DNA of 64,000 bases, from the NCBI GenBank assembly GCA_044221445.1, contig JBGAPF010000004.1, positions 62,001 to 126,000 on the forward strand. Direction: 5' to 3'. Made by a program: the position numbers and the translations under genes. A model generated the notes under the pieces. That model made no database searches. It worked only from the letters and a program-made list of their open reading frames with translations, and was not told the DNA's origin. This document shows, one piece after another, positions 8,482-16,889 of the stretch (its first letter is position 1; each line of letters opens with the position of its first letter). Source of the DNA: JBDHTS01 sp044221445. Its GTDB lineage: Bacteria > Pseudomonadota > Alphaproteobacteria > Micavibrionales > Micavibrionaceae.

Positions 8482-10653
8482 CTAAATTTTAAAGCGGTAG
8501 CGCAGCAACCGCAATGCATTCAGAGTCACTAATACCGTAGCTCCGGTGTCCGCCATGACGGCAATCCACATGCCTGTGATGCCAAGAACCGTTGTAACCA
8601 GGAAGATGGCTTTAGAACCCAATGCCAGTGTGACGTTCCAGCGGATGTTCGCAAGCGTTGCCCGTGACAGGCCGACCAGTTCTGCTACACCCATAACGCT
8701 GTTATTAAGCAGCGCGGCATCGGCTGTTTCCAACGCGACATCCGTACCGCCGCCCATAGCGATGCCAACGGAAGCGGCTGCCAAAGCGGGCGCGTCATTG
8801 ATGCCGTCGCCAACTTTTCCGACCGGCCCACGCTTGGATTCTTCAAGATCACGGACAATCTTCGCTTTATCTTCTGGCATCAGTTCAGCATAAGCTTCAA
8901 TGCCCAGCGTTGCCGCGATGGCGTCCGCCGTGCGGCGATTGTCTCCCGTCAGCATAACAGGCGTGATGCCCAGTTTTTTAAGAGCTTTCAATCCTTCAAG
9001 TGCGTCCTGCCTCGCCTCATCGCGGACAGCGAATAATCCGAGGACTGTTTTGTTTTCGATAAGAACCGCGACCGTCTTTCCTTCGCCTTCCAGGGTCTCT
9101 GAAAGTTTCTGTACTTCTTCAGGTAAGGTGCCATCAGCTAATGCGGCGCGAGGACTGATCAACAAGAAGGTACGGCCTTCTGTCTTGCCGGATAGACCGC
9201 GACCCGCGAGAGCTTTCACTTCCTCGGCAGCGGGCGCAACGATATTACGGCCAGATGCATGAGCGAGAACGGCGCGGGCGATGGGATGATTGGAATTACT
9301 TTCTAAAGCCGCCGCAAGGCGCAGAGTCTCGTCATCGCTGGCACCAAAGCCTTTTATGTCCGTAACTTGCGGTCTGCCTTCGGTTAGCGTTCCCGTTTTA
9401 TCAAAGGCGATCATTTTTAAGCTGCCAAGCGTTTCCAGTACGGCCCCACCCTTGATAAGCAGGCCACGACGCGCACCCGCTGCCATGCCCGCAGCGATAG
9501 CCGCCGGGGTTGAGATAACCAAGGCGCATGGGCAGGCGATCAGGAGCAGCGACAGGGCGCGATAAACCCAGACACTCCAAAGTCCGCCCATAAGCAGAGG
9601 CGGAATAATGGCGACGAGAAGCGCGATAACCACGACAATCGGCATATAGATACGGGCAAATTTATCGACAAATCTTTGGACGGGAGCTTTGGAGGCTTGA
9701 GCTTCATCAACCAGCTTGATGATACGGGCAATGGTATTGTCGGCGGCGGCGCGTGTGACTTCAATTTTGATCGCACTGCCGAGATTGATTGTTCCGGCGA
9801 AAACATCCTCACCCACATCCTTGCTCCTTGGCGTGGACTCTCCTGTCACAGGCGCTTCGTCGATTTCAGAGCGGCCTTCGATAATTTTCCCGTCGCAAGC
9901 AATGCGGTCGCCGGGCCTGGCAATGACGATCTGGCCTGGTGTCAAGCTATCGGCAGAAACCTCACGGATGGCATTGCCGTCCACAAGCTGGGCCGTTTTC
10001 GGGGTGAGATCGCCCAAAGCCGTAATGCTTTTACGCGCCCGCGCAGCGGCAACGCCTTCCAGCAATTCACCAACGGCAAACAAGAATACCACAACGGCGG
10101 CTTCCTCGGCGGCGTTGATCGCCAGTGCGCCGACAGCCGCAATGGTCATCAGCATTTCTATCGTGAAAATCGATCCAGACCGTGCAGCACCGATAGCGCG
10201 GCGGGCGATGGGCAGAAGAGCGATCAAGGTAGCCGCGACGAAAGGCCATAGCCCAAGCGTTGGCAGGGCTTGGGATGCTAGAAAAGATACCGCCAGTAAT
10301 GTGCCGGAAACGATCACAAGTCGGCCTTTAGCGGTCTGCCACCATGCCTTGCCTCGGTCTTCTGGCGCGTCATGGCTATGATCGTCATGTTCGTCGTGAT
10401 CTTCAGTCGTACCGTTCCCGTCTATCTTGACCGCATAGCCTAACTTACGGATGGCTTTGGCGGCGTCTTCCTGATCAAACCCATGTGAGGTCGCAAGCGT
10501 TACAACACCAGCGCCAACATTGACTGATGCTTCACCGGCCCCTTTTACACGTTTTAAAGCCGTCTCGATTTTGAGCGCACAACTGGGGCAATCCATACCT
10601 TCAACTTTGTACCGGACAGAGGATTTTTCTTCTTTTTCTGGATGGATGTTCAT
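8482..10653 (-). CDS. zntA: Zn/Cd/Pb-translocating P1B-type ATPase
   Basis: 723 residues from the ATG at 10653, chosen because TAAGGA precedes it by about six bases; the frame is also open from 10674. Domains in order are an N-terminal HMA domain with GMDCPSCALKIE, a short His/Asp-rich linker (DEHDDHSHD), membrane helices, the SCPCALVIS-type metal motif (here ACPCALVISTPAA), DKTGTLTEG with the phosphorylated Asp, HPIARAV in the nucleotide domain, and GDGINDAPALA. CPC plus downstream features fit the P1B-2 group exporting Zn, Cd and Pb from the cytoplasm. It is transcribed with the NicO-like gene from the MerR-type promoter at 11741-11771. Confidence 0.92.
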   Translation of the reverse strand: MNIHPEKEEKSSVRYKVEGMDCPSCALKIETALKRVKGAGEASVNVGAGVVTLATSHGFDQEDAAKAIRKLGYAVKIDGNGTTEDHDEHDDHSHDAPEDRGKAWWQTAKGRLVIVSGTLLAVSFLASQALPTLGLWPFVAATLIALLPIARRAIGAARSGSIFTIEMLMTIAAVGALAINAAEEAAVVVFLFAVGELLEGVAAARARKSITALGDLTPKTAQLVDGNAIREVSADSLTPGQIVIARPGDRIACDGKIIEGRSEIDEAPVTGESTPRSKDVGEDVFAGTINLGSAIKIEVTRAAADNTIARIIKLVDEAQASKAPVQRFVDKFARIYMPIVVVIALLVAIIPPLLMGGLWSVWVYRALSLLLIACPCALVISTPAAIAAGMAAGARRGLLIKGGAVLETLGSLKMIAFDKTGTLTEGRPQVTDIKGFGASDDETLRLAAALESNSNHPIARAVLAHASGRNIVAPAAEEVKALAGRGLSGKTEGRTFLLISPRAALADGTLPEEVQKLSETLEGEGKTVAVLIENKTVLGLFAVRDEARQDALEGLKALKKLGITPVMLTGDNRRTADAIAATLGIEAYAELMPEDKAKIVRDLEESKRGPVGKVGDGINDAPALAAASVGIAMGGGTDVALETADAALLNNSVMGVAELVGLSRATLANIRWNVTLALGSKAIFLVTTVLGITGMWIAVMADTGATVLVTLNALRLLRYRFKI

Positions 10654-10663
10654 CGTTAATTCC

Positions 10664-11707
10664 TTAATGCTCAAATATGATGACGATGATGCCTAGAACA
10701 ATCAGTAACGCGCCTAGGATGCCCGCTTCGTATTTTTCCAGAACCTCAAGCCGGACGCGTTCAAGTCCTGCAAGCGTCAACCAGGTAAAGAAGATCATGC
10801 CTGCCATTGTAGCAACGGCAAGAATTGTACTGAGCAAGATAAATCCCGGCCAACCATATTGAATGCCTGACAGATAGACGGGCAAAAACCCTTCGCAGGG
10901 TGAGAACGTCAGCAATGCCAGCAGACCTATAATAACGGCCTTATCCGACCGACCCGAAACAAAGGGTTTTTCTCCGCAGTTGGTATGATCCTCGTGATCT
11001 GAATGATCATGTCCGTGGTCATGCTGTGTATATTGCACATCATAGTGGTGGCCGTGATTGCCATGCGCCAGCGTTATACGGGCCGTGAATTCATGCGGCT
11101 CAGGAATTTCTTCGAGCGACTCAAGATAGCCGCCCTTATTGACGAATGTAAAAAACTGTTTCTTTTTATCTGGACGAACCGTTTCAATCGTGACTGTTTG
11201 CCCTTTCGGTGGATTGATATTTTTTCCGTGATCCTCGAAATTTAAACGAAAGCGTGGTGGGACGCCGTCTTCAAAAACAGAAAGTACGACAATGCCATGT
11301 CCGGTATCGATACGGCGTTCGTCATCATGGCCATGAACAGCATGACTATGTCCGTGCTTCTTTATCCACGGCAGTTGCCAGTGATGATGTCCGCCACCAC
11401 CACAGCCTTGGCGCACGAGATAAAAGACGCCGAAGGCGATCAGAAATCCGCCGACGATCAGCGGAAATGCGCCCCCAAGCCAGCCTTCGACTTTAATGCC
11501 GAGAAAAACGACAAGAACCCCAAGCACTGTCGTGAACAGCACATGACCAAGGCTTGCAAGGGTCGTGACCCAGAGCGTTTTTGATTTATTCCAGTTTTGC
11601 CCTCGGCCCGCCAGTACGAAGGGCAGCCAGTGCGTCGGCAGGGCGGCGTGGGCGAACGCGACAGTAAATCCGGTTGCGGCAATTGAAAAGAAAATTGACT
11701 CGTTCAT
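10664..11707 (-). CDS. His-rich NicO/RcnA-like membrane permease (probable metal exporter)
   Basis: 347 residues. It opens with a membrane segment (FTVAFAHAALPTHWLPFVLA) and a second (LASLGHVLFTTVLGVLVVFL), the pattern of NicO/LysE-superfamily permeases. After a third helix comes a hydrophilic stretch of about 130 residues flanked by two His-rich clusters (GGGGHHHWQLPWIKKHGHSH; HDHGHDHSDHEDHTNC). Between the clusters lies a beta-rich segment (PPRFRLNFEDHGKN, FFTFVNKGGYLESLEE). The last helices include LLTFSPCEGFLPVY. It is the first gene under the MerR-type promoter and is followed by the Zn/Cd ATPase, so export of the same metals is inferred. I know no characterised member with exactly this insert. 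Confidence 0.7.
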   Translation of the reverse strand: MNESIFFSIAATGFTVAFAHAALPTHWLPFVLAGRGQNWNKSKTLWVTTLASLGHVLFTTVLGVLVVFLGIKVEGWLGGAFPLIVGGFLIAFGVFYLVRQGCGGGGHHHWQLPWIKKHGHSHAVHGHDDERRIDTGHGIVVLSVFEDGVPPRFRLNFEDHGKNINPPKGQTVTIETVRPDKKKQFFTFVNKGGYLESLEEIPEPHEFTARITLAHGNHGHHYDVQYTQHDHGHDHSDHEDHTNCGEKPFVSGRSDKAVIIGLLALLTFSPCEGFLPVYLSGIQYGWPGFILLSTILAVATMAGMIFFTWLTLAGLERVRLEVLEKYEAGILGALLIVLGIIVIIFEH

Positions 11708-11740
11708 GGGTAATCCTTGATTTCTTTATTAACCAACCTT

Positions 11741-11771
11741 ATCTTACAACCTATAGCGACTATAGGTTCAA
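11741..11771 (-). promoter_or_regulatory. MerR-type promoter with 19-bp spacer for the ATPase operon
   Basis: Read on the minus strand, the -35 is TTGAAC (11771-11766) and the -10 is TAAGAT (11746-11741), separated by exactly 19 bases. The spacer holds the dyad ACCTATAG-TCG-CTATAGGT. An overlong spacer with an internal dyad is the hallmark of promoters untwisted by MerR-family activators. The merR-like gene lies divergently 32 bases away. Confidence 0.9.
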
Positions 11772-11802
11772 GGTGTTTTTTATCGGCCAAGGAGAATTTT
11801 GA

Positions 11803-12234
11803 ATGTTTCTGACAATTGGTGAGATGGCCTCCGAAAGTGGCGTACAGGTCGAGACTATTCGCTATTACGAAAGCGTAGAATTAATGCCAAAGCCGCAGCG
11901 CACCGAGGGTAAGCAGCGCCGCTACGCCCAGGACGATCTTAAAAGGCTGTCTTTCATAAGGCATGCGCGGGAGCTGGGGTTCGAGGTCGCCGCCATCCGC
12001 GACATATTGGCGATGACGGGACAAAGTGACGCATCGTGCGAGAAAATAGACGGCATAGCGCGGAGCCATCTGGCGACCGTGGAGGAAAAGCTGGCAAGTT
12101 TGAAGGCTTTGCGGAAGGAGCTTTTACGAATGCTGGATCATTGCGGCACGGGAAAAGTCGCGGATTGCAACGTCATCGAGGTTCTTTATGATCATGCCAA
12201 ATGCCAGACGCATAAAAGAAAAACGTCGAAATAA
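11803..12234 (+). CDS. MerR-family regulator of Zn/Cd/Pb resistance (ZntR/CadR/PbrR group)
   Basis: 143 residues. The N-terminal winged helix contains IGEMASESGVQVETIRYYES, which is diagnostic of MerR, followed by a dimerisation coiled coil and a metal-binding loop (LDHCGTGKVADCNVIE) with Cys residues matching the C-x-n-C loop of ZntR/CadR/PbrR. A further Cys at DASCEKID corresponds to the conserved Cys77. A His/Cys-containing tail (YDHAKCQTHKRK) follows, as in CadR-like proteins. It would activate the divergent promoter at 11741-11771 when cytoplasmic Zn, Cd or Pb rises. AAGGAG precedes the ATG. The metal is inferred from the ligand pattern and the adjacent ATPase. Confidence 0.9.
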   Translation: MFLTIGEMASESGVQVETIRYYESVELMPKPQRTEGKQRRYAQDDLKRLSFIRHARELGFEVAAIRDILAMTGQSDASCEKIDGIARSHLATVEEKLASLKALRKELLRMLDHCGTGKVADCNVIEVLYDHAKCQTHKRKTSK

Positions 12235-12293
12235 TATGTCGGAAAATGAAGGTCAATGACTTTTAATGAATTTATGCTATATAATTTAAGATA

Positions 12294-12680
12294 ATGAGAA
12301 AAATCCTCGCCAGCGTTTTAATGTTCGTTATGCTCGCCTCCGCCACAATATGCGGTTGCGGACATGAAGCGCAGGCGGCTTCTCCTGCCGACCAGAAAAC
12401 AGAATCCAGTCATCACGCTGGCGGCGATCATCATGGCAGAAAACAGACGCAAGCAGCGGAATCATGTCAGACGACCGATATGCAACTTCCCGCCGAAACC
12501 AGCGTCAGCAAGCCTGATCTGAAACACAGCCTTCATCTTGATTATGCTTTCATAGATGAAAATCCTGTCTGGACGGTTGCTATCAGCAGCGACCGCCGCG
12601 TTCGTGGACCGCCCATCGGCGTGGATCCTCCCAACGCAAAACCTTCCATACTCCTGACGACCCAACGTCTGCGGATCTAA
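12294..12680 (+). CDS. Small secreted Cys/His-rich protein upstream of the copper oxidase
   Basis: 128 residues. A signal peptide (ILASVLMFVMLASATICGCG) is followed by a His-rich segment (SSHHAGGDHHGRK) and ends in a Pro-rich tail (GPPIGVDPPNAKPSILLTTQ). No named family is recognised. A TATAAT at 12280-12285 with ATGACT 18 bases upstream would start transcription nearly at the ATG, and no good Shine-Dalgarno is visible, so it may be leaderless. It resembles the gene at 1612 in size, signal peptide and metal-ligand content rather than in clear sequence identity. The gene lies 56 bases before the copper multicopper oxidase, which hints at a periplasmic copper or metal function. Confidence 0.6.
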   Translation: MRKILASVLMFVMLASATICGCGHEAQAASPADQKTESSHHAGGDHHGRKQTQAAESCQTTDMQLPAETSVSKPDLKHSLHLDYAFIDENPVWTVAISSDRRVRGPPIGVDPPNAKPSILLTTQRLRI

Positions 12681-12736
12681 ATTCCCCAGCGCCATTTTTT
12701 GTTTTTGTGCGCCACTTCCGTTTATGGGGAATCATC

Positions 12737-14350
12737 ATGCGTTTTTACGCTTCTGCTCTATTATTTTTTTGCCTTTTGTCGTTTGCCGTACCGGCTAACG
12801 CAGCCGAATACAGTCTTGATATTGCCCGCCAGACGGTCAATATCACGGGTAAGCCTATTCAAAAAATAACAGTCAATGGCTCTATCCCTGCGCCGACCTT
12901 GTTTTTCAAAGAGGGTGAGGACGCTATCATTCATGTCACCAACCACATGGATGTGCCGTCATCGATACACTGGCATGGTCTCCTGATCCCCGGTGAAATG
13001 GATGGCGTTCCCGGATTTAACGGGTTTTCAGGCATTATGCCGGGAGAGAATTTTACCTACCGCTTTAAAATCAGGCAGACGGGAACCTACTGGTACCACG
13101 CCCATTCGACGGGCCAAGAGCAGGATGGGCTATATGGTTCTCTTGTTTTTAAGCCCGCAGGAAAAGATCCTATCAAAACCGACCGCGATTATGTCGTAGT
13201 GCTATCGGACTTCACGGACGAAGAATCCGACGATGTCATGGCCAATCTTAAAATGTCATCTGATTATTACAACGTGGCGCGGCGCACAGTCGGTGATTTT
13301 TTCGATGACGCGAAATCCAAGGGTTTCAGCAAAGCATGGAAAGACGCGAAGGATTGGGGACATATGCGAATGTCGCCGACCGATCTGGCCGATGTCAGCG
13401 GATACACTTTCCTGATCAATGGAAAAACGCCGGATCAGAACTGGACAGGTTTGTTCAAGCCCGGTGAGCGGGTGCGCCTGCGCTTTATCAACGCCTCGGC
13501 CATGTCGATTTATGACGTTCGCATCCCTGGCCTGAAAATGAATGTCCTGCAATCGGACGGGCAGAATATCGAACCGCTCAAGGTCGATGAATTCCGTTTA
13601 GCACCCGCCGAGACTTATGACGTGGTTGTCACGCCGCAGGATGACAAAGCCTATACCATCGCCGCCGAACCCATCGATAGGACCGGTTTTGCGCTGGGAA
13701 CGCTGGCGACAGCTGACGGGATGCGCGGCGAAATCCCAGTGCAACGCCCCCGTGCGCTGCTGACGATGGGCGATATGGGGATGGAGGGCATGGAAGATAT
13801 GACCATGACGCCGGAGGACATGAAAAGTGGCTGGGCCGATACCGGAAAAGCCAAAGGCGACGTGGCGCTCAATTACAAAGACCTGCGCTATGCCGGAATC
13901 CAGAAAGACACCCGCGATGCCGAACGCACCATCGACGTGCGCCTTGGCGGGAACATGGAGCGTTATATCTGGACGATCAACGGCAAGAAGTTCATGGATG
14001 CGGACCCCATCCACCTTAAATACGGCGAACGGGTGCGGCTGAATTTCACCAACGAAACCATGATGGCGCACCCGATGCACTTGCACGGTATGTTCGTGCA
14101 GCTTGAAAACGGACAACCTGCCGAGAAGCTACCGAATAAACACACCGTTATCGTGCCGCCAGGGCAATCCTATTCAGTGTTGCTGACGGCTGATGAGATC
14201 GGGGAATGGGCGTTCCACTGCCATCTCCTGTACCACATGATGTCCGGCATGATGACGAAAGTCGTGGTGGCAAAACTCGATGCCGCCGACGTTCCTGTTC
14301 AAAACCAACCCGCCAGTTCTACTAAAGGAGGATCCCATGCAGCCCATTAG
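12737..14350 (+). CDS. copA: Copper-resistance multicopper oxidase (CopA/PcoA type)
   Basis: 537 residues from the ATG at 12737, which has GGGGA upstream; the frame also opens at 12707. It has a Sec-type signal peptide without the usual twin-arginine motif. Three cupredoxin domains carry the copper ligands HWHG, WYHAHS, HPMHLHGMF and HCHLLYHM, so the trinuclear and type 1 copper sites look complete. A Met-rich segment (MGDMGMEGMEDMTMTPEDM) between domains is typical of copper-resistance oxidases. It oxidises Cu(I) or sequesters copper in the periplasm. It overlaps copB by 14 bases. The lack of an RR signal is unusual for CopA and could mean apo-protein secretion by Sec. Confidence 0.93.
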   Translation: MRFYASALLFFCLLSFAVPANAAEYSLDIARQTVNITGKPIQKITVNGSIPAPTLFFKEGEDAIIHVTNHMDVPSSIHWHGLLIPGEMDGVPGFNGFSGIMPGENFTYRFKIRQTGTYWYHAHSTGQEQDGLYGSLVFKPAGKDPIKTDRDYVVVLSDFTDEESDDVMANLKMSSDYYNVARRTVGDFFDDAKSKGFSKAWKDAKDWGHMRMSPTDLADVSGYTFLINGKTPDQNWTGLFKPGERVRLRFINASAMSIYDVRIPGLKMNVLQSDGQNIEPLKVDEFRLAPAETYDVVVTPQDDKAYTIAAEPIDRTGFALGTLATADGMRGEIPVQRPRALLTMGDMGMEGMEDMTMTPEDMKSGWADTGKAKGDVALNYKDLRYAGIQKDTRDAERTIDVRLGGNMERYIWTINGKKFMDADPIHLKYGERVRLNFTNETMMAHPMHLHGMFVQLENGQPAEKLPNKHTVIVPPGQSYSVLLTADEIGEWAFHCHLLYHMMSGMMTKVVVAKLDAADVPVQNQPASSTKGGSHAAH

Positions 14351-15068
14351 AACCTTTGTGACAGCATCGATGCTGACGCTTGCCCTGTCGTTTTCTGCTC
14401 TCGCAGAAGATGACATGGCGGGCATGATGGCCGCAGAACATGGCGGCGGCATCTTCCATATGTTCCGGCTGGAAACCGACTATGGCGGCGGCAAGGATGG
14501 CGCGGTCGCCAGCTGGGATTTTGATGGCTGGATAGGCGGTGACGACGACAAACTCTGGCTCAAAAGCGAAGGCGACCATACGGGCGGTAAGCTGGAAGAC
14601 GCTGAATTCTGGGCGCTCTACAGCAGGAACATTGCGACCTTCTGGGACGCGCAAGCAGGCATCCGCTATGACGTGGAGCCGACCTCGACGGGTTACCTGG
14701 TGCTGGGCATTAACGGTCTTGCTCCTTATTTCTTCGAGACGGAAGCGCATCTATTCATTAGCGACGAAGGTGATGTCAGCGCAAGGCTGCGGGAAGAAAA
14801 CGATTTTCTCCTGACACAGAAACTGATCCTGCAACCCTATGCCGAAGCCAATCTTTACGCGCAGGACGTTCCCGAACGGGATGTCGGCGCGGGGTTGGCC
14901 GATGCCCAGATCGGTTTGCAGACACGCTACGAATTCACACGGAAATTCGCGCCTTATGTGGACGTCCATTATGGCCGGAAATTCGGTGAAACCTCTTCTA
15001 TTGCCAAAAGCAACGGCGAGGGCAACGACGAACTCGTCGGCGCGATTGGTTTGCGCCTGATGTTTTAA
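14337..15068 (+). CDS. copB: Copper resistance protein B (outer-membrane CopB/PcoB)
   Basis: 243 residues from the ATG at 14337, which has AAAGGAGG upstream. The signal peptide is followed by a short Met/His segment (DDMAGMMAAEHGGGIFHMF) and then a beta-barrel region with conserved blocks SWDFDGWIGGDDDKLWLKSE, FWDAQAGIRYD and KFAPYVDVHYGRKFG that identify CopB. CopB/PcoB sits in the outer membrane and works with CopA in periplasmic copper handling. The usual long Met/His-rich N-terminal region of CopB is reduced to a few residues here. The start overlaps the end of the oxidase gene, so the two are translated together. Confidence 0.92.
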   Translation: MQPIRTFVTASMLTLALSFSALAEDDMAGMMAAEHGGGIFHMFRLETDYGGGKDGAVASWDFDGWIGGDDDKLWLKSEGDHTGGKLEDAEFWALYSRNIATFWDAQAGIRYDVEPTSTGYLVLGINGLAPYFFETEAHLFISDEGDVSARLREENDFLLTQKLILQPYAEANLYAQDVPERDVGAGLADAQIGLQTRYEFTRKFAPYVDVHYGRKFGETSSIAKSNGEGNDELVGAIGLRLMF

Positions 15069-15103
15069 CCACCGTTCATGAACTTAAACAAAGGAGAAAT
15101 ACC

Positions 15104-15784
15104 ATGAAAAAGCTACTACTGACGACTGCCCTTATGATGCTGGCAAGCCCCGCATTTGCTAAAGACTACACGATCAAGGAGGTCAGCGATCCAGCGGGCG
15201 AAAAGCCTTATTATTTCGAGCCATCAAACCTGACCATTCAGCCCGGCGATACCGTCAATTTCGTCAACGCGCAGGAAGACATGCACGATGTCATGTTTAT
15301 CAACGTCCCGAAAGGCGTCGATGAAATGATCATGAGTCCGATGCACGAGAAAGAAGGCGACAAATTTTCTTACACATTCACCGTTCCTGGCACCTATCAG
15401 TTTCATTGTCATCCGCATGAGAAACTGGGCATGAAAGGCGCATTGATCGTAGGCCAAGCCTCAAAGCCAGGTGAAACGGTAGCGATGGATCATCATAAGA
15501 TGACGGAGAAAGCCGAAGGAACGTCAGATGACCATCATGCTACCGCTGCAACGGATCTGCCGCAGGCAACGGGCAAGGTTAACAGCGTTGATGCTGCCAA
15601 CCATACAATCAATGTTACCCATGATCCGATCAAGGCGCTGGGCTGGCCGAAGATGAAAATGGAATTCCCCGTTGATAGGAGCGTTGACCTTTCCGGGTTC
15701 AAAGCAGGCGATTCCGTCGCTTTTACATTGAAGCCAGGTGCAAACGACGACTATTCAGTTGTTGGCATTAAAGCCGCTAAATAG
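15104..15784 (+). CDS. Periplasmic fusion of a cupredoxin and a CusF-like copper-binding domain
   Basis: 226 residues with a 19-residue signal peptide. Residues of about 20-118 form a plastocyanin/pseudoazurin-like domain with DMHDVMF and YQFHCHPHEKLGM, giving the His, Cys, His and Met ligands of a type 1 site. A His-containing linker (MDHHKM, DDHHATA) follows. The C-terminal 75 residues match CusF: INVTHDPIKALGWPKMKMEF contains the H, W, M and M that bind Cu(I). Fusion of an electron-transfer or copper-carrying cupredoxin to a CusF chaperone suggests copper shuttling between CopA and an efflux pump; this role is inferred. AAAGGAG precedes the ATG. It is the last intact gene of the copper block. 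Confidence 0.85.
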   Translation: MKKLLLTTALMMLASPAFAKDYTIKEVSDPAGEKPYYFEPSNLTIQPGDTVNFVNAQEDMHDVMFINVPKGVDEMIMSPMHEKEGDKFSYTFTVPGTYQFHCHPHEKLGMKGALIVGQASKPGETVAMDHHKMTEKAEGTSDDHHATAATDLPQATGKVNSVDAANHTINVTHDPIKALGWPKMKMEFPVDRSVDLSGFKAGDSVAFTLKPGANDDYSVVGIKAAK

Positions 15785-15812
15785 TGGAAAAGCTTTAATT
15801 AAACATTTGTTC

Positions 15813-15844
15813 TTGACCTTGGAGGTAACTCCAAGGTTTAGAAT
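15813..15844 (+). promoter_or_regulatory. CueR/MerR-type copper promoter
   Basis: A TTGACC -35 (15813-15818) and a TAGAAT -10 (15839-15844) are separated by 20 bases (19 to TTTAGA). They enclose the perfect dyad ACCTTGGAG-GTAA-CTCCAAGGT (15816-15837). This matches CueR-controlled copA promoters in layout and sequence style. No cueR gene is in the window. Confidence 0.82.
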
Positions 15845-15856
15845 GAAATTAGGAAG

Positions 15857-16738
15857 GTGATTCATGGAGCGCATAACCTTCTCGCGCTGGCCGCATCCCT
15901 GGAACAGGGGAGCGAGCATCCTTTGGCACATGCCGTTGTTGTGGCGGCAAAGGAAAAAAACCTCACGATTGCAAAGGCGATAGATTTTGACTCTCCCACC
16001 GGAAAGGGTGTTGTCGGTAAAGTCGATGATCGACCTGTTGCACTAGGCAATATAAAATTAATGGAAGATTTGAAAGTAGATGTGTCTTCACTGGCAAAGC
16101 AGGCTGATGATCTGCGTGGCGACGGTGCTACTGTCATCTTTATCGCTGTCGATCATTCCGTTGCCGGACTTCTGGCGATTGCCGATCCGATCAAAGCGAC
16201 TACGCCTGATGCGATCAAGCAACTTCAGAAAGCAGGTATCCGTGTCGTGATGCTGACGGGCGACAATAAAACCACAGCGCAGGCAGTCGCCCGTCAGTTG
16301 GGGATCCTTGAAGTCGAGGCGGAGGTTTTGCCGGAAGATAAAAGCCGTATCGTAAAAAAACTCCAGAACGAAGGTCGCGTTGTTGCGATGGCCGGGGACG
16401 GCACGAACGATGCCCCTGCGCTGGCGGCGGCAGATATAGGGATTGCGATGGGAACAGGGACGGACGTGGCGATGGAAAGTGCAGGCATCACGTTGCTGAA
16501 AGGCGACCTGACGGGCATCGTGCGGGCGCAAAAACTTTCCAAAGCCGTCATGCGGAATATCCGCCAGAACCTGTTCTTCGCCTTTATTTACAATATGGCC
16601 GGTGTGCCGTTGGCGGCGGGCATTCTATATCCCGTCTTCGGGGTGCTTTTAAGCCCCGTCATAGCTGCCGCCGCTATGGCCCTCAGTTCCGTATCCGTTA
16701 TCGCGAATGCCTTACGGCTCAGGGCTGTCCGCCTTTGA
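15857..16738 (+). pseudogene. N-terminally truncated copper P1B-ATPase
   Basis: An open frame of 293 codons starts at a GTG (15857) with AGGAAG upstream, and encodes only the last third of a Cu+-ATPase. It begins in the nucleotide domain at LLALAASLEQGSEHPLAHAV and includes VMLTGDNKTTA, MAGDGTNDAPALAAADIG and the last two membrane helices with MALSSVSVIANALRLR. The HMA domain, six helices, the CPC motif and DKTGTLT are all absent, so it cannot pump. The CueR-type promoter is still directly upstream, which means an internal deletion removed roughly the first 400-500 codons and joined promoter to tail. A soluble or regulatory fragment role is possible but unsupported. Confidence 0.85.
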
Positions 16739-16810
16739 ATGGCCTTTTTAAGCGCCCCTTATCCTTGTCAGACCCATGCCAGCAAAAGGGTTGCGGCGAA
16801 TAAGGTTATT

Positions 16811-16876
16811 AATCTCCGCGCAATATGCGGAGATTGTGGTTGCCAGCTGCGGTGATTATATGGTATATTCACCGCA
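16811..16876 (+). promoter_or_regulatory. Two palindromes in front of the Fic gene remnant
   Basis: AATCTCCGC (16811-16819) pairs with GCGGAGATT (16827-16835), and TGCGGTGA (16848-16855) pairs with TCACCGCA (16869-16876). Both are perfect inverted repeats just upstream of the fic start at 16890. They may be operators for autoregulation of the Fic gene. Confidence 0.5.
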
Positions 16877-16889
16877 TGAGGTGCGGAGA

